Source: Halorussus halobius
GTDB lineage: Archaea; Halobacteriota; Halobacteria; Halobacteriales; Haladaptataceae
Reading direction: 5' to 3'
Assembly: GCF_004765805.1 (NCBI RefSeq)
Contig: NZ_SBIU01000004.1
Location: forward strand, 372,001-436,000
DNA length: 64,000 nucleotides
Below the pieces are notes generated by a model. It was not told where the DNA came from. It searched no databases and saw only the letters and a list, made by a program, of their open reading frames with translations. Position numbers and translations under genes: made by a program. Each line of letters starts with the position of its first letter. Within the stretch, counting starts at the first letter, position 1. Positions 17,045 to 25,010 of this stretch are shown here, piece by piece.

Positions 17045-18787
17045 TCAGTCCTCGTCCGGGGGTTGTCCGCCGTCGGTCGCCGGAGCGGCCGAGACGTCAC
17101 CCCTCGCGTTCTGGATGTTGCCGTACCCCTTGCGCAACAGCGCCAGCGCCAGTACGATGAGCACCGTGCCGATGGCGATCTGTAGCGCCAGCGACCACAG
17201 CGCGAACGACGACTCGCCGAGGATGATGCCCTGATACAGGTTCTGGTAGTACTGGAGGTACACCAGCGCGAGGATGGTGATGGTCGACATGATAGCCATC
17301 GGGACGCCGGTGCTTATCAGCTGCTTGTTGGCGCTCCAGTTGGCCAGCCACACGGTCGCGGTCAGCAGCGCCAGCGCCGCGAGCAACTGGTTCGCGCTCC
17401 CGAACAGCTGCCAGAGCGGCGTCCACGTCCCCGTGGCGATGAGACCGTACGCGACGACCGACTGGAAGCCGGCGTTCGCGTACCGGTTGGTCGCGACCTC
17501 CTCGACCTGGGACTCGGGCGTCCCGATTATCTCTTCGAGCATGTACCGGCCCAGCCGGAGCGCGGTGTCGGTCGAGGTGAGCAGGAAGCTCACCATCACC
17601 AGCGCCATGAACGGCGCGCCGTACTCGATCGGGATGCCGAAGCTGGTGAGCATGATGCCACCGCCGTCCGCGAAGTTCGGCAGCGCGAGCCCGACCCCGC
17701 CGGTCGTGCCTTCGGGAGTGATGCCGACGACCGCGACCGCCGACAGCGCGACCACGGCCAGCAGGCCCTCGCCGAGCATGCCGCCGTAGCCGATGAGTCG
17801 CGCGTCGGTCTCCTTGTCGAGTTGCTTTGCGGTCGTCCCCGACGACACCAGCGAGTGGAATCCGCTGATGGTGCCACACGCGATGGTGACGAACAGCATC
17901 GGGAACAGCGGACTCACGACGCCGAAGGAGTCGCTGCCCCAGAATCCGCTGTAAGCCGGGATGTTGGTCTGGAGCGGTTCGGCGGGCGTCGTGATGAGCG
18001 TCCCGACGATGATAGCCAGTAGCGCGCCCCCGACGCCGGCGTACAACAGGAACGACGACAGGTAGTCGCGCGGTTGCAACAGCACCCACACCGGGAGGAC
18101 GCTGGCGACGAACGCGTACACGAGGATGATGGGAATCCACGTCGTCTGCGTGAGCGCGAGCGGGTACTGGATGCCGACCCAGACGCTGGCGAACACGCCC
18201 GCCACGAACAGCACCGTGCCGGGGATGAACGGCCCGTCGAGCTGGTAGAGGTACACCCCGAACAGCAGCGCGAGCGCGATGTACAGGATGCTCGCGGTGG
18301 CCGCGCTGGGGAACTCCTGGAACACCAGCGCCGTGACGTACGCGAACACCGCCACGACGAGGATGATGGTCAGGAACGCGAACCACAGCAGCATGTTCTT
18401 GCCGTCGTCGCCGACGTACTCGCCGATGATGTACCCTATCGACTTGCCCTCGTGTCGCAGACTGCCCGACAGCGACACGAAGTCGTGGACCGCGCCCATC
18501 AGCGGGTTGCCGATGGCGATCCACAACAGCGCCGGGACCCAGCCCCAGATGAGCCCCGCGGTGATGGGTCCGACGATGGGCGCGCCGCCCGCGATGCTCG
18601 AATAGTGATGCCCCAACAACACCGGCTTCTTTGCCGGCACGTACTCCTGGCCGTCTTCGTACTTGTGGGCTGGCGTCTCGCTGTCCTCGTCCAGCTCGAC
18701 GAACTGGGAGAGGTACCGCGAGTAACTGAAGTACCCGAGCGTGAACAGCACGAGCACTGCCGCCACCAGCCAGATTACTTGAACCAT
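17045..18787 (-). CDS. Carbon starvation CstA family transporter
   Basis: 580-aa multi-pass membrane protein of the CstA/BtsT group, which take up pyruvate or peptides. About 14-16 hydrophobic helices are seen. Family hallmarks are PAKKPVLLGHHYSSIAGGAPIVGP (in two parts: KPVLLGHHYSSIAG near residues 55-68), GALVHDF-like GAVHDFVSLSGSLRHEGKSI (about 98-117), and SGFHSLVSSGTTAKQL (about 295-310). The start at 18787 (MVQVIW) is preferred to a codon five residues upstream; CTTTAAGTC on the minus strand lies about 36-44 nt before it. It is a stand-alone gene. Confidence 0.92.
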   Translation of the reverse strand: MVQVIWLVAAVLVLFTLGYFSYSRYLSQFVELDEDSETPAHKYEDGQEYVPAKKPVLLGHHYSSIAGGAPIVGPITAGLIWGWVPALLWIAIGNPLMGAVHDFVSLSGSLRHEGKSIGYIIGEYVGDDGKNMLLWFAFLTIILVVAVFAYVTALVFQEFPSAATASILYIALALLFGVYLYQLDGPFIPGTVLFVAGVFASVWVGIQYPLALTQTTWIPIILVYAFVASVLPVWVLLQPRDYLSSFLLYAGVGGALLAIIVGTLITTPAEPLQTNIPAYSGFWGSDSFGVVSPLFPMLFVTIACGTISGFHSLVSSGTTAKQLDKETDARLIGYGGMLGEGLLAVVALSAVAVVGITPEGTTGGVGLALPNFADGGGIMLTSFGIPIEYGAPFMALVMVSFLLTSTDTALRLGRYMLEEIIGTPESQVEEVATNRYANAGFQSVVAYGLIATGTWTPLWQLFGSANQLLAALALLTATVWLANWSANKQLISTGVPMAIMSTITILALVYLQYYQNLYQGIILGESSFALWSLALQIAIGTVLIVLALALLRKGYGNIQNARGDVSAAPATDGGQPPDED

Positions 18788-18966
18788 GGTATCTCGCCTC
18801 ACCCCGTGAAACGGAAAACAGCGACTTAAAGATTGTTCTGTTTTTCGCTAGGAACGACGAATTCAGGCCCCGGTATCGGCGTTCTGGTCGCGATTCAGCC
18901 CGAGTTCGACGGAGAAGGGTGACCGAACCGGCAATAAGTTCCGCTTGAATACTTTCTGGCCCGGCC

Positions 18967-19950
18967 TCAGGGGTCGGCGGTCGGGGCGACCGCGACGTCG
19001 AGTTCCTCGGCCACCTCGTCGAGGAGGTCGCCTTTCACCTCCTCGACCCGCTGGCGGATGCGAGCCACCACCGGCTCGTCGAACTCCGCGTCGATGCGCC
19101 GGATGCGCTCGCGCTCGGTGTCGCGGCGCTGTCGGAGGTACGTCGCGGCGGTCCCGGTCTCGCTCTCGTCGGGGTCGGGCGCGATCTTGTTGACCACGAG
19201 CCCGGCGACGCCGAGGTCGTACTCGGCCAGTTCCGCGATGGCGCGCTCGGTCTCGCGAATCGACAGCTCGTCGGGGTTCAACACGAGGAAGAAGGACGCG
19301 TCGTTCCGGAGCGTCTCCCCGGCGAACTCGAACAGCTCCTTGCGCTCGACCAGTCGACCGATGATGGGGTCCTCGTCGAGTCGCGCGACCGGGTCGCGGT
19401 TCCCGATGGCCGCCTTCTCGTGGAGGTCGACGCTGTGCTCGCGCTTTTCGAGAAGGCGGTCGATCCAGTCGCCCAGAAACTCCGGGAGCGCGAGCAGCCG
19501 GAGGGTGCCGCCGGTCGGCGAGGTGTCGAACACGACGCGGTCGTAGTCGTCGCCGTCGGGAGTCGACGCCTCGCGCATCACGTCGATGAAGCGGTCGAAC
19601 AGCGCGGCTTCGTGCGCCCCGGGCGTGCGGTGGGCCAGCTCTATCTGGCGGTCGATTTCGTTGACGATGGCGGGGCTCACCTGGTCGCTCATCGTGCGCT
19701 TTATATCCATCATGTGGCGCTCGACCTCCTCGTCGGGGTCGAGTTCCATCGCGTAGAGGTTCTCGTACCCCGCGACCGCCTGCGGGTCGTCGCCGAACTG
19801 CTGGTCGAACACGTCGGAAGTGCTGTGGGCCGGGTCGGTCGAGACGACGAGCGTCTTCAGGCCGTCGCGCGCGCACTTGAGCGCGTACGCACACGAGACG
19901 GTGGTCTTGCCCACGCCGCCCTTGCCGCCGAAGAAGACGAACCTATTCAT
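18967..19950 (-). CDS. ArsA/Get3-family ATPase
   Basis: 327-aa P-loop ATPase. The deviant Walker A GGKGGVGKTT is at residues 8-17, Switch I DPAHSTSDVF at about 38-47, and Switch II DTSPTGGTLRLLALP at about 142-156. KIAPDPDES near 235 fits the adenine-binding loop. The cysteine pair of arsenite-activated ArsA is absent, so a Get3-like role in tail-anchored protein targeting, or a MinD-like partner role, is more likely than arsenite export. It follows the small gene at 19952-20248 with a single base between TGA and ATG. Confidence 0.88.
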   Translation of the reverse strand: MNRFVFFGGKGGVGKTTVSCAYALKCARDGLKTLVVSTDPAHSTSDVFDQQFGDDPQAVAGYENLYAMELDPDEEVERHMMDIKRTMSDQVSPAIVNEIDRQIELAHRTPGAHEAALFDRFIDVMREASTPDGDDYDRVVFDTSPTGGTLRLLALPEFLGDWIDRLLEKREHSVDLHEKAAIGNRDPVARLDEDPIIGRLVERKELFEFAGETLRNDASFFLVLNPDELSIRETERAIAELAEYDLGVAGLVVNKIAPDPDESETGTAATYLRQRRDTERERIRRIDAEFDEPVVARIRQRVEEVKGDLLDEVAEELDVAVAPTADP

Positions 19951-19951
19951 A

Positions 19952-20248
19952 TCAGAAGTGGTACTGGTGGCCCTTGCGTTCGAGCAGCGACCCGCGGTCC
20001 CACATCCGGTGTTCCCACTGCTGGAACTCCTCGCCCAGGTACGGCAGGAGTTCGGCGGTGTAGTAGGAGACGGGGCTGGGGATGCCGAACGCGTCGGCGA
20101 AACACGCGAACAGGAACGCGTCGTCGACGTCCTCGGCCTCCTGCTCGACGAGCTCGGACGCGGGATGCTCTATCATCCCGTGGTAGAGCCCGTGGAGCCA
20201 CTCCGCCACCACGTCCCGGTACGCTCCGATTCGGTCGGCGAGTGTCAT
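19952..20248 (-). CDS. Small acidic protein co-transcribed with the ArsA-type ATPase
   Basis: 98-aa soluble protein, not recognised. It begins MTLADRIGAYRDVVAEWLHG, contains an acidic helix (ELVEQEAEDVDDAFLF), a hydrophobic stretch FADAFGIPSPVSYYTAELLPYLGEE, and ends WEHRMWDRGSLLERK. It has one Cys. TGA-T-ATG links it to the ArsA-type gene. The tight coupling suggests a regulator or client-presenting partner of the ATPase; this is inference. Divergent regions upstream are pseudogene sequence. Confidence 0.65.
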   Translation of the reverse strand: MTLADRIGAYRDVVAEWLHGLYHGMIEHPASELVEQEAEDVDDAFLFACFADAFGIPSPVSYYTAELLPYLGEEFQQWEHRMWDRGSLLERKGHQYHF

Positions 20249-20312
20249 CAGTTCACAACGAGTCGGCGGCGCGATAAAAGGTTGCCGCCCTCTCGAAATT
20301 GGCGTGGGTTCT

Positions 20313-21425
20313 TCAGTTCGGTGGGCTGCGTCTGAGTTGCAACGAGAGAGCTTCACGGGGCGACGGCTCCGTCTCTGAAAGGTCGTCCACATCCGCGACG
20401 GCCGTTTGTTGCAGTTTCCACAACCGATAGGTCGCACCCGCCGACTTCGCCCGCTCCAGCAGTGGTCCCACCGCTTTCTTGCCACCGTTCGCCAGTCCGG
20501 TCGCCACGCGCGCTTTCCCACGGTCGTAGGGCGTCTTGAGCCGCATCGCGGTCCGGCCGGCCCGCGTCGATTTGGCGAACTCCGTGACTTTCTTCGCATA
20601 TTTCGAGCTTTTGACGACCTTGGTGGCTTGCGCGCCCGTCACCGCTTTCGTCACGAACGCGACAGTGTACCCCGCGTACCAATTGTACTGATAGTCGTCG
20701 TAGAGCGCGCTCCCTTTTTCGTAGGGATTGTTCGCTCGCTGTGTCTCTTGGAGGCTGGAGACCATCGCGTCGAGGAACATATCGAGGAGTCCGGACTCGT
20801 CCAGTAGTTCCACGAGTCCGGTCAGCCCCTCGACGAATCCGAGCGGGTCACCCACCAGCGACACCAGCGACTTGACGGTCCCACCCATGCTGGTCGAGAA
20901 TCCCGAGAGGACGCCGAGCTGTCCAGCGGTCTTCTGGGCGTAGATGGTGTCGGATTCGAGTTTGCCTGCGAGTTGGCCGATAGCGTTCGCCCGCCGGATG
21001 GCGACCGTCGATTCCTCGTTGCCGTGGCTGTCGGTTGCGGTCACCTCGACTTTCGCGCCCGCGAGTTGGTCGCCGAGCGTGGCGAAGCCCGTAACGGTGA
21101 ACGAGCCGTTGTGCTGACTCAGAACGCTGTCCGGTTGCGCTCGATAGCGCGTTCCGCTGTTTTTCCGGACGCGCGTCTGCGCGACGCCGCTGGGGTCCGC
21201 AACTAGATACTCGACGATGTACCGGATTTTGGTGGCGCTGGCGTTGCCGATGTAGCCGTACCTATCGAGGCGGATGTCCGGCCCGCGATAGTCGTGCAGT
21301 GTCGGGTCGCCGCCGAAGTCGCGCTCGCGGCCGTCTTCGAGGCCGTCGCCGTCGCTGTCGGTCAGCCTGTCGCCATCGGTGTCGTAGCCAATCTTGAGTG
21401 TGGCAGTCTCGACGGCGTGCTTGAT
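20313..21425 (-). pseudogene. 5'-truncated copy of the polymorphic toxin's repeat/pre-toxin region
   Basis: An open frame of 370 codons with no plausible start: an in-frame stop lies just upstream (21426-21428). It begins ETATLKIGYDTDGDRLTDS, equivalent to ALKIGYDTDGDGLYDS in the large toxin, then jumps (deleting about 150 parental residues between two DS-DGD repeats) to DGDGLEDGRERDFGGDPT and LHDYRGPDIR. It continues collinearly with the pre-toxin region (KSTRAGRTAMRLKTPYDRGK, GPLLERAKSAGATYRLWKLQ) up to DVDDLS, where homology stops and a short unrelated tail ends at 20313. It lacks any toxin tip and any signal peptide, so it looks like a silent donor or decayed cassette. Confidence 0.8.
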
Positions 21426-21460
21426 TCACCGTCGACCCTAACTGACTGAGTACGAATCGG

Positions 21461-22093
21461 TTAGCTGTCGCGGTTAAATTCGGTAGATGCGAGGAAGTCG
21501 GCAGTTGTTGGTGGCTCCCACCCGCCTTCGGTCCACGGTTCGGAAGCGGGGATAACGACGATACGGCCATCGTTAAGTTCGGCGATATACCACGGTGAAG
21601 GCGTTCCTAACCCCTCTACACCGCCTAGACCGTCAAGGATTGTCTTCGTATACACGCCGATATATGGAATATCCTCGACTGAATCGGTGATCTGGGCCGT
21701 TTCTGGACGCACTGACACACCCGGTGTTATAAATACTGGAGCATAATCGACAGCAAGCGTACTTGCAATTCGGCAGACTAACTCGAAAATCACGTCCATT
21801 CGATGCTGGTAGGTCGTATCTTCAGCCACCGAGGCTGGATCAATCCTTCGTCCGAGTCCGATACTAAGTGGGGGCTCGGCTGGATCGCGGTCATCGTTCA
21901 GATTGAATTTGAAATTGAGTTCCCACCCGTCAAACGGGATATTTATATTGTCGAACTGAACGCCGTCCACTCTTGACTTTCGTTCGGTGATTTCTCCGGT
22001 TTTAAATCCGATATCATTGCAAACTTTGAGAACCGTTTCAATAATGTCGTCCGGCGTACTATGTGTGTAGAATGCTGCAACTGTCGTCGGCAT
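21461..22093 (-). CDS. Candidate immunity protein for the orphan toxin tail
   Basis: 210-aa soluble protein. It begins one base after the stop of an orphan toxin tail (TGA-T-ATG), the same geometry as the large toxin and its neighbour. The N-terminus (STPDDIIETVLKVCNDIGF) resembles the broken paralogue at 22938-23585 (ISEDDVPVIVDRCVNAGF). The C-terminal block PWYIAELNDGRIVVIPASEP aligns with AWMVEELPTGHILIVKTNNP and AWKVDKISKDQILLVVTSSP in the two others. AT-rich compared with the flanks. I propose a cognate antitoxin (immunity) role from this context; no known family is claimed. Confidence 0.65.
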   Translation of the reverse strand: MPTTVAAFYTHSTPDDIIETVLKVCNDIGFKTGEITERKSRVDGVQFDNINIPFDGWELNFKFNLNDDRDPAEPPLSIGLGRRIDPASVAEDTTYQHRMDVIFELVCRIASTLAVDYAPVFITPGVSVRPETAQITDSVEDIPYIGVYTKTILDGLGGVEGLGTPSPWYIAELNDGRIVVIPASEPWTEGGWEPPTTADFLASTEFNRDS

Positions 22094-22094
22094 A

Positions 22095-22880
22095 TCAGGA
22101 ATTTATTTCATCGTAGGTACTAATTTCTATCGTAATATCGGAGTCAAGTCCATTTGAACTAAGACCGTTTTTCACTCGATCGGGAATATTGTTGAGTTTG
22201 CTCTCATATTGGTCATAGAATTCTTCGGTGACTACAACAAGAATATCATCCTCTCCAGATCCGGCTTGAGCTACCAGTTTGTTTACCAGACCGTCTATTT
22301 CCTCATCTACGAGGAATGGATTATATCCGCCAGGGTCAAGATGCTTTGATTCTTACGAGTCTCGTCAGTCGAGAGACTCGACCTCTGACTCAGGTCTCTC
22401 ACGTCGGCCCCTTGCCGGACCATTATATCGAGTCCATCTGATCCAATTCTGCCACCAGTAACCTCACGGTCGGCCCGCCACGCGTCCACAAGTAGACGCC
22501 GGGACTCAGCATCCAACTGCACGAACTGATTCAGGGCTTTGTCGTCGAGCGTTCGCGGAACTCACGTCGGTCTTCGCTAACCGCGCGCCGAATTCGCTCG
22601 GGTCAACATCTGCTGCAACGACCGCATCACGATAGACGCGTTGCTCACGATCAGTCAGGTCTGTGCAGTCACCACCACCGATCCGCTGAGTTCCGTATCC
22701 ACTAGCACTACACGCCCGTCGGAACAGTGCGTTCACGTCTTCGTCGTCCAACTTTCGGAGGTCGTCTGCCCCGTCCTCCCCGTGCCGTGCGAGGAACCGC
22801 GTTACTCGCTTCTGCTCGACGTCCGAGAGGTCGGTCGTATCAACATTTGCGCCAGCAAACTCATAGCTGACAAAACTCAA
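22095..22880 (-). pseudogene. Orphan toxin-tail mosaic (silent cassette)
   Basis: Three reading-frame segments make a broken copy of the toxin's C-terminal end. Segment 1 (22880 to about 22510) matches the parental stretch DLSDVEQKRVTRFLA-QHGEDGA and runs to KTDVSSAN. Segment 2 (about 22545 to 22307; TLDDKALNQFVQLDAESRRLL) matches TLDSDSFERLIQVDADAQDAI but is in another frame, with about 20 residues deleted between. Segment 3 (about 22340 to 22095; KHLDPGGYNPFLVDEEIDG through ILVVVTEEFYDQYESKL) is unrelated to the parental tip and ends with the TGA before the immunity gene. It is a different toxin tip that cannot be expressed as it stands. Confidence 0.75.
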
Positions 22881-22937
22881 TCCGGTACGCTTAAACTATT
22901 GATTAAATAAATATTTTATATTACATGAATAAATACA

Positions 22938-23585
22938 TTAGTCTAAAAGATAAGACTGCAACCGTGATTCCGTACTTTCTGATGGATCCACAGGATTATT
23001 TGTTTTTACGATTAGGATATGGCCTGTTGGTAGCTCTTCCACCATCCATGCAGGTGTTTGAAGAACGTACTCACGACCACCAAAGTCGTCAATTGTTGGC
23101 TCAGACAAAACTAAAATCCAAGGTATCCGCTGAATGCTTTCACTAATTGGCCTTTTAACAGGTCGAAGTCCACTAGAGGGACTTGACCCGACTGAAAGAA
23201 CCCCCCAAGTGTATTCAGGATTTGTAGCGGACACAACCCCCTTTGTCATTTCGAGTATTGCTGTAACGCGTTTTTGAACTAGTTCTTGAGTATGTTGTTC
23301 AGAATTTACGTCGGTAGCGGTCTCCACCGCCATAGTGGAGAATGTGGTTATTACTCTTGGTTCATTCCAGTCCCAATTTTCGCCGAGGTTCAATCCAAGA
23401 GTTATATCTAGAACCTTGTCATATTTCAAGGACAAGAGCTTTTGTTCAGCCCCTTCCTCATCAACAAGCTGTTCGTTATCTTGTAGGCTGAATCCAGCAT
23501 TAACACACCGGTCAACGATAACTGGGACATCATCTTCAGAGATTGCACCAGAAAAATGTCATATATGGTATGGTTCGTCTGCCAT
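22938..23585 (-). pseudogene. Immunity-like gene interrupted by one in-frame stop
   Basis: Frame starts ATG at 23585 (MADEPYHI), hits TGA at 23559-23561, and continues uninterrupted (HFSGAISEDDVPVIVDRC...) to TAA at 22938. Residues after the stop align with the intact gene at 21461-22093 from its N-terminus, so the stop is a late event in a formerly complete gene of about 215 codons. A TTG at 23435 could restart translation of the last 165 residues. The C-terminal motif AWMVEELPTGHILIVK is shared with the other two candidates. Markedly AT-rich. Confidence 0.7.
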
Positions 23586-23634
23586 GTTTATCTTCTAGGC
23601 CGATTCCACTTCATTTATAATCTTTCTCTGAATT

Positions 23635-24315
23635 CTATTGTTTTGGTGACCAGACTTGGTCCGGAGGGTTAGTTTCCGATCCTGTACGGACATTTGAAAT
23701 CTGAAGACGTGAGTAAATTTCCCCAAGTGCAGTTGCAAGCTTTCTCTGGTTTGTTTGACCAATATTGCTATCTTCAAACCAAATATCTGTGAATGTCGTT
23801 ATCTGTAAGTCATGTTGATATGGGGCTGAGCTGAATATCTCATATTGATTTACGGATATTTCGATAGGGTTTTTGTCCGGATTCTTTTCTAAAATACCTC
23901 CTTTAGTACACGATATATAATTATCAGAAACTATGCATATACTGTGCTCACTATCCAATAGTTGAATTTTTGATTCACCTGATAGAGAAATTTGGGTTAT
24001 CCTCCACGACGCTTTAGGAATACTAGACACTAAATCTTGAAAAGTTACACCATCAGAATCCACAATCTGTAATGAATCTGTCTCCTCTGGCTTATCCTTT
24101 GACTCAAGGCGACATGCTACATCAGTCACTAATAATATATCCTCGAATGAGACGAGTATCTCCTCGATAATTGAAAGCATTTGATCTCCTTTACCCTCTT
24201 CTGGAGATGCTGGCACTTCCAATATCCATGACACGCTTTCAGGGCGGAAAGCGAGAAATGTTTTATTTTGCTTGGGATTATTTGGCGCATTATTTAGATT
24301 GCTAAGATCAGTCAT
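23635..24315 (-). CDS. Hypothetical protein of the toxin operon
   Basis: 226-aa soluble protein, not recognised. N-terminus MTDLSNLNNAPNNPKQNK is Asn-rich; then SVSWILEVPASPEEGKG, a helix DQMLSIIEEILVSFEDI, and near the C-terminus ITTFTDIWFEDSNIGQTNQ. It does not share the AW-hydrophobic motif of the three immunity candidates. Its ATG overlaps the preceding gene's stop by eight bases (ATGACTGA), so it is translated with it. It may be a second immunity protein or an accessory; AT-rich like its neighbours. Confidence 0.6.
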   Translation of the reverse strand: MTDLSNLNNAPNNPKQNKTFLAFRPESVSWILEVPASPEEGKGDQMLSIIEEILVSFEDILLVTDVACRLESKDKPEETDSLQIVDSDGVTFQDLVSSIPKASWRITQISLSGESKIQLLDSEHSICIVSDNYISCTKGGILEKNPDKNPIEISVNQYEIFSSAPYQHDLQITTFTDIWFEDSNIGQTNQRKLATALGEIYSRLQISNVRTGSETNPPDQVWSPKQ

Positions 24316-25009
24316 AAAGAAAATCTTCTATCTGGTCTGCTTCTTGTTTATATGAGAGTGGAGAACTAGTAACTACAAGTAATATCTGATCCTTTGAAAT
24401 TTTATCTACTTTCCAAGCAGGAGCAGAAAGGAGCTTTTCCTCACCAATCCTTGATATTAAATCTTTTGTGAATAGATTAATCCAAAAAATACCTGGGATA
24501 CCTGATTTGTCTAATACCTCTCGTGTGATTTCCTCTCCGCTATCTTGCTCGCCATAAAGCGAACCAAAGGCGTACTTTGGTTTCATGATATCCACCAATT
24601 GGAATACAAGATCTAGAAACGATGAGACTCGATCCATTGGACTGGAATGGTCTTTATCGTGGTCCTTAAACTGTGACGACCAAATTTTGAGAGATATATG
24701 CTTTGTTGTGGAGAATACAGAACTTTCTAAATTTACTTCGAGGTCTACTCGGATATCCTCATACCAGAGTTCTAATCCACCTTTCTGGTCAGAAACTATT
24801 CTGTTGAAAGCTTCTTCCGTATTGAGTGTCTGTGTAGGTTCCTTAAAATCTGGAGGTTGATATTTACAAGTATCTTCTTGCCCGTTTTGTTGTGTAGAGC
24901 AACCTATCTCTAGATAATGGTTGAGTAAATTCCCGAGGAGTTTTTTCTTAATACTTCTTCCGAAAAGAAACCAAACCTCAACCATATCATCAATCACAGA
25001 AACACTCAT
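24308..25009 (-). CDS. Candidate immunity protein of the large nuclease toxin
   Basis: 233-aa soluble protein starting MSVSVIDDMVEVWFLFG. The start at 25009 leaves one base after the toxin's TGA (TGA-A-ATG), repeating the arrangement at 22095/22093; a codon at 25030 would overlap the toxin gene. The last 60 residues (IPGIFWINLFTKDLI, then SAPAWKVDKISKDQILLVV) are clearly related to the C-terminus of the interrupted gene at 22938-23585, while the N-terminal half is different. That pattern (variable front, common back) suits immunity proteins matched to different tips. No known immunity family is claimed. Confidence 0.65.
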   Translation of the reverse strand: MSVSVIDDMVEVWFLFGRSIKKKLLGNLLNHYLEIGCSTQQNGQEDTCKYQPPDFKEPTQTLNTEEAFNRIVSDQKGGLELWYEDIRVDLEVNLESSVFSTTKHISLKIWSSQFKDHDKDHSSPMDRVSSFLDLVFQLVDIMKPKYAFGSLYGEQDSGEEITREVLDKSGIPGIFWINLFTKDLISRIGEEKLLSAPAWKVDKISKDQILLVVTSSPLSYKQEADQIEDFLYD

Positions 25010-25010
25010 T

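Noticed and set aside
18967..19950. Annotation as an arsenite pump ATPase
   Set aside because: No arsenite-binding cysteines and no arsB or arsR gene beside it; Get3-like role is more likely.
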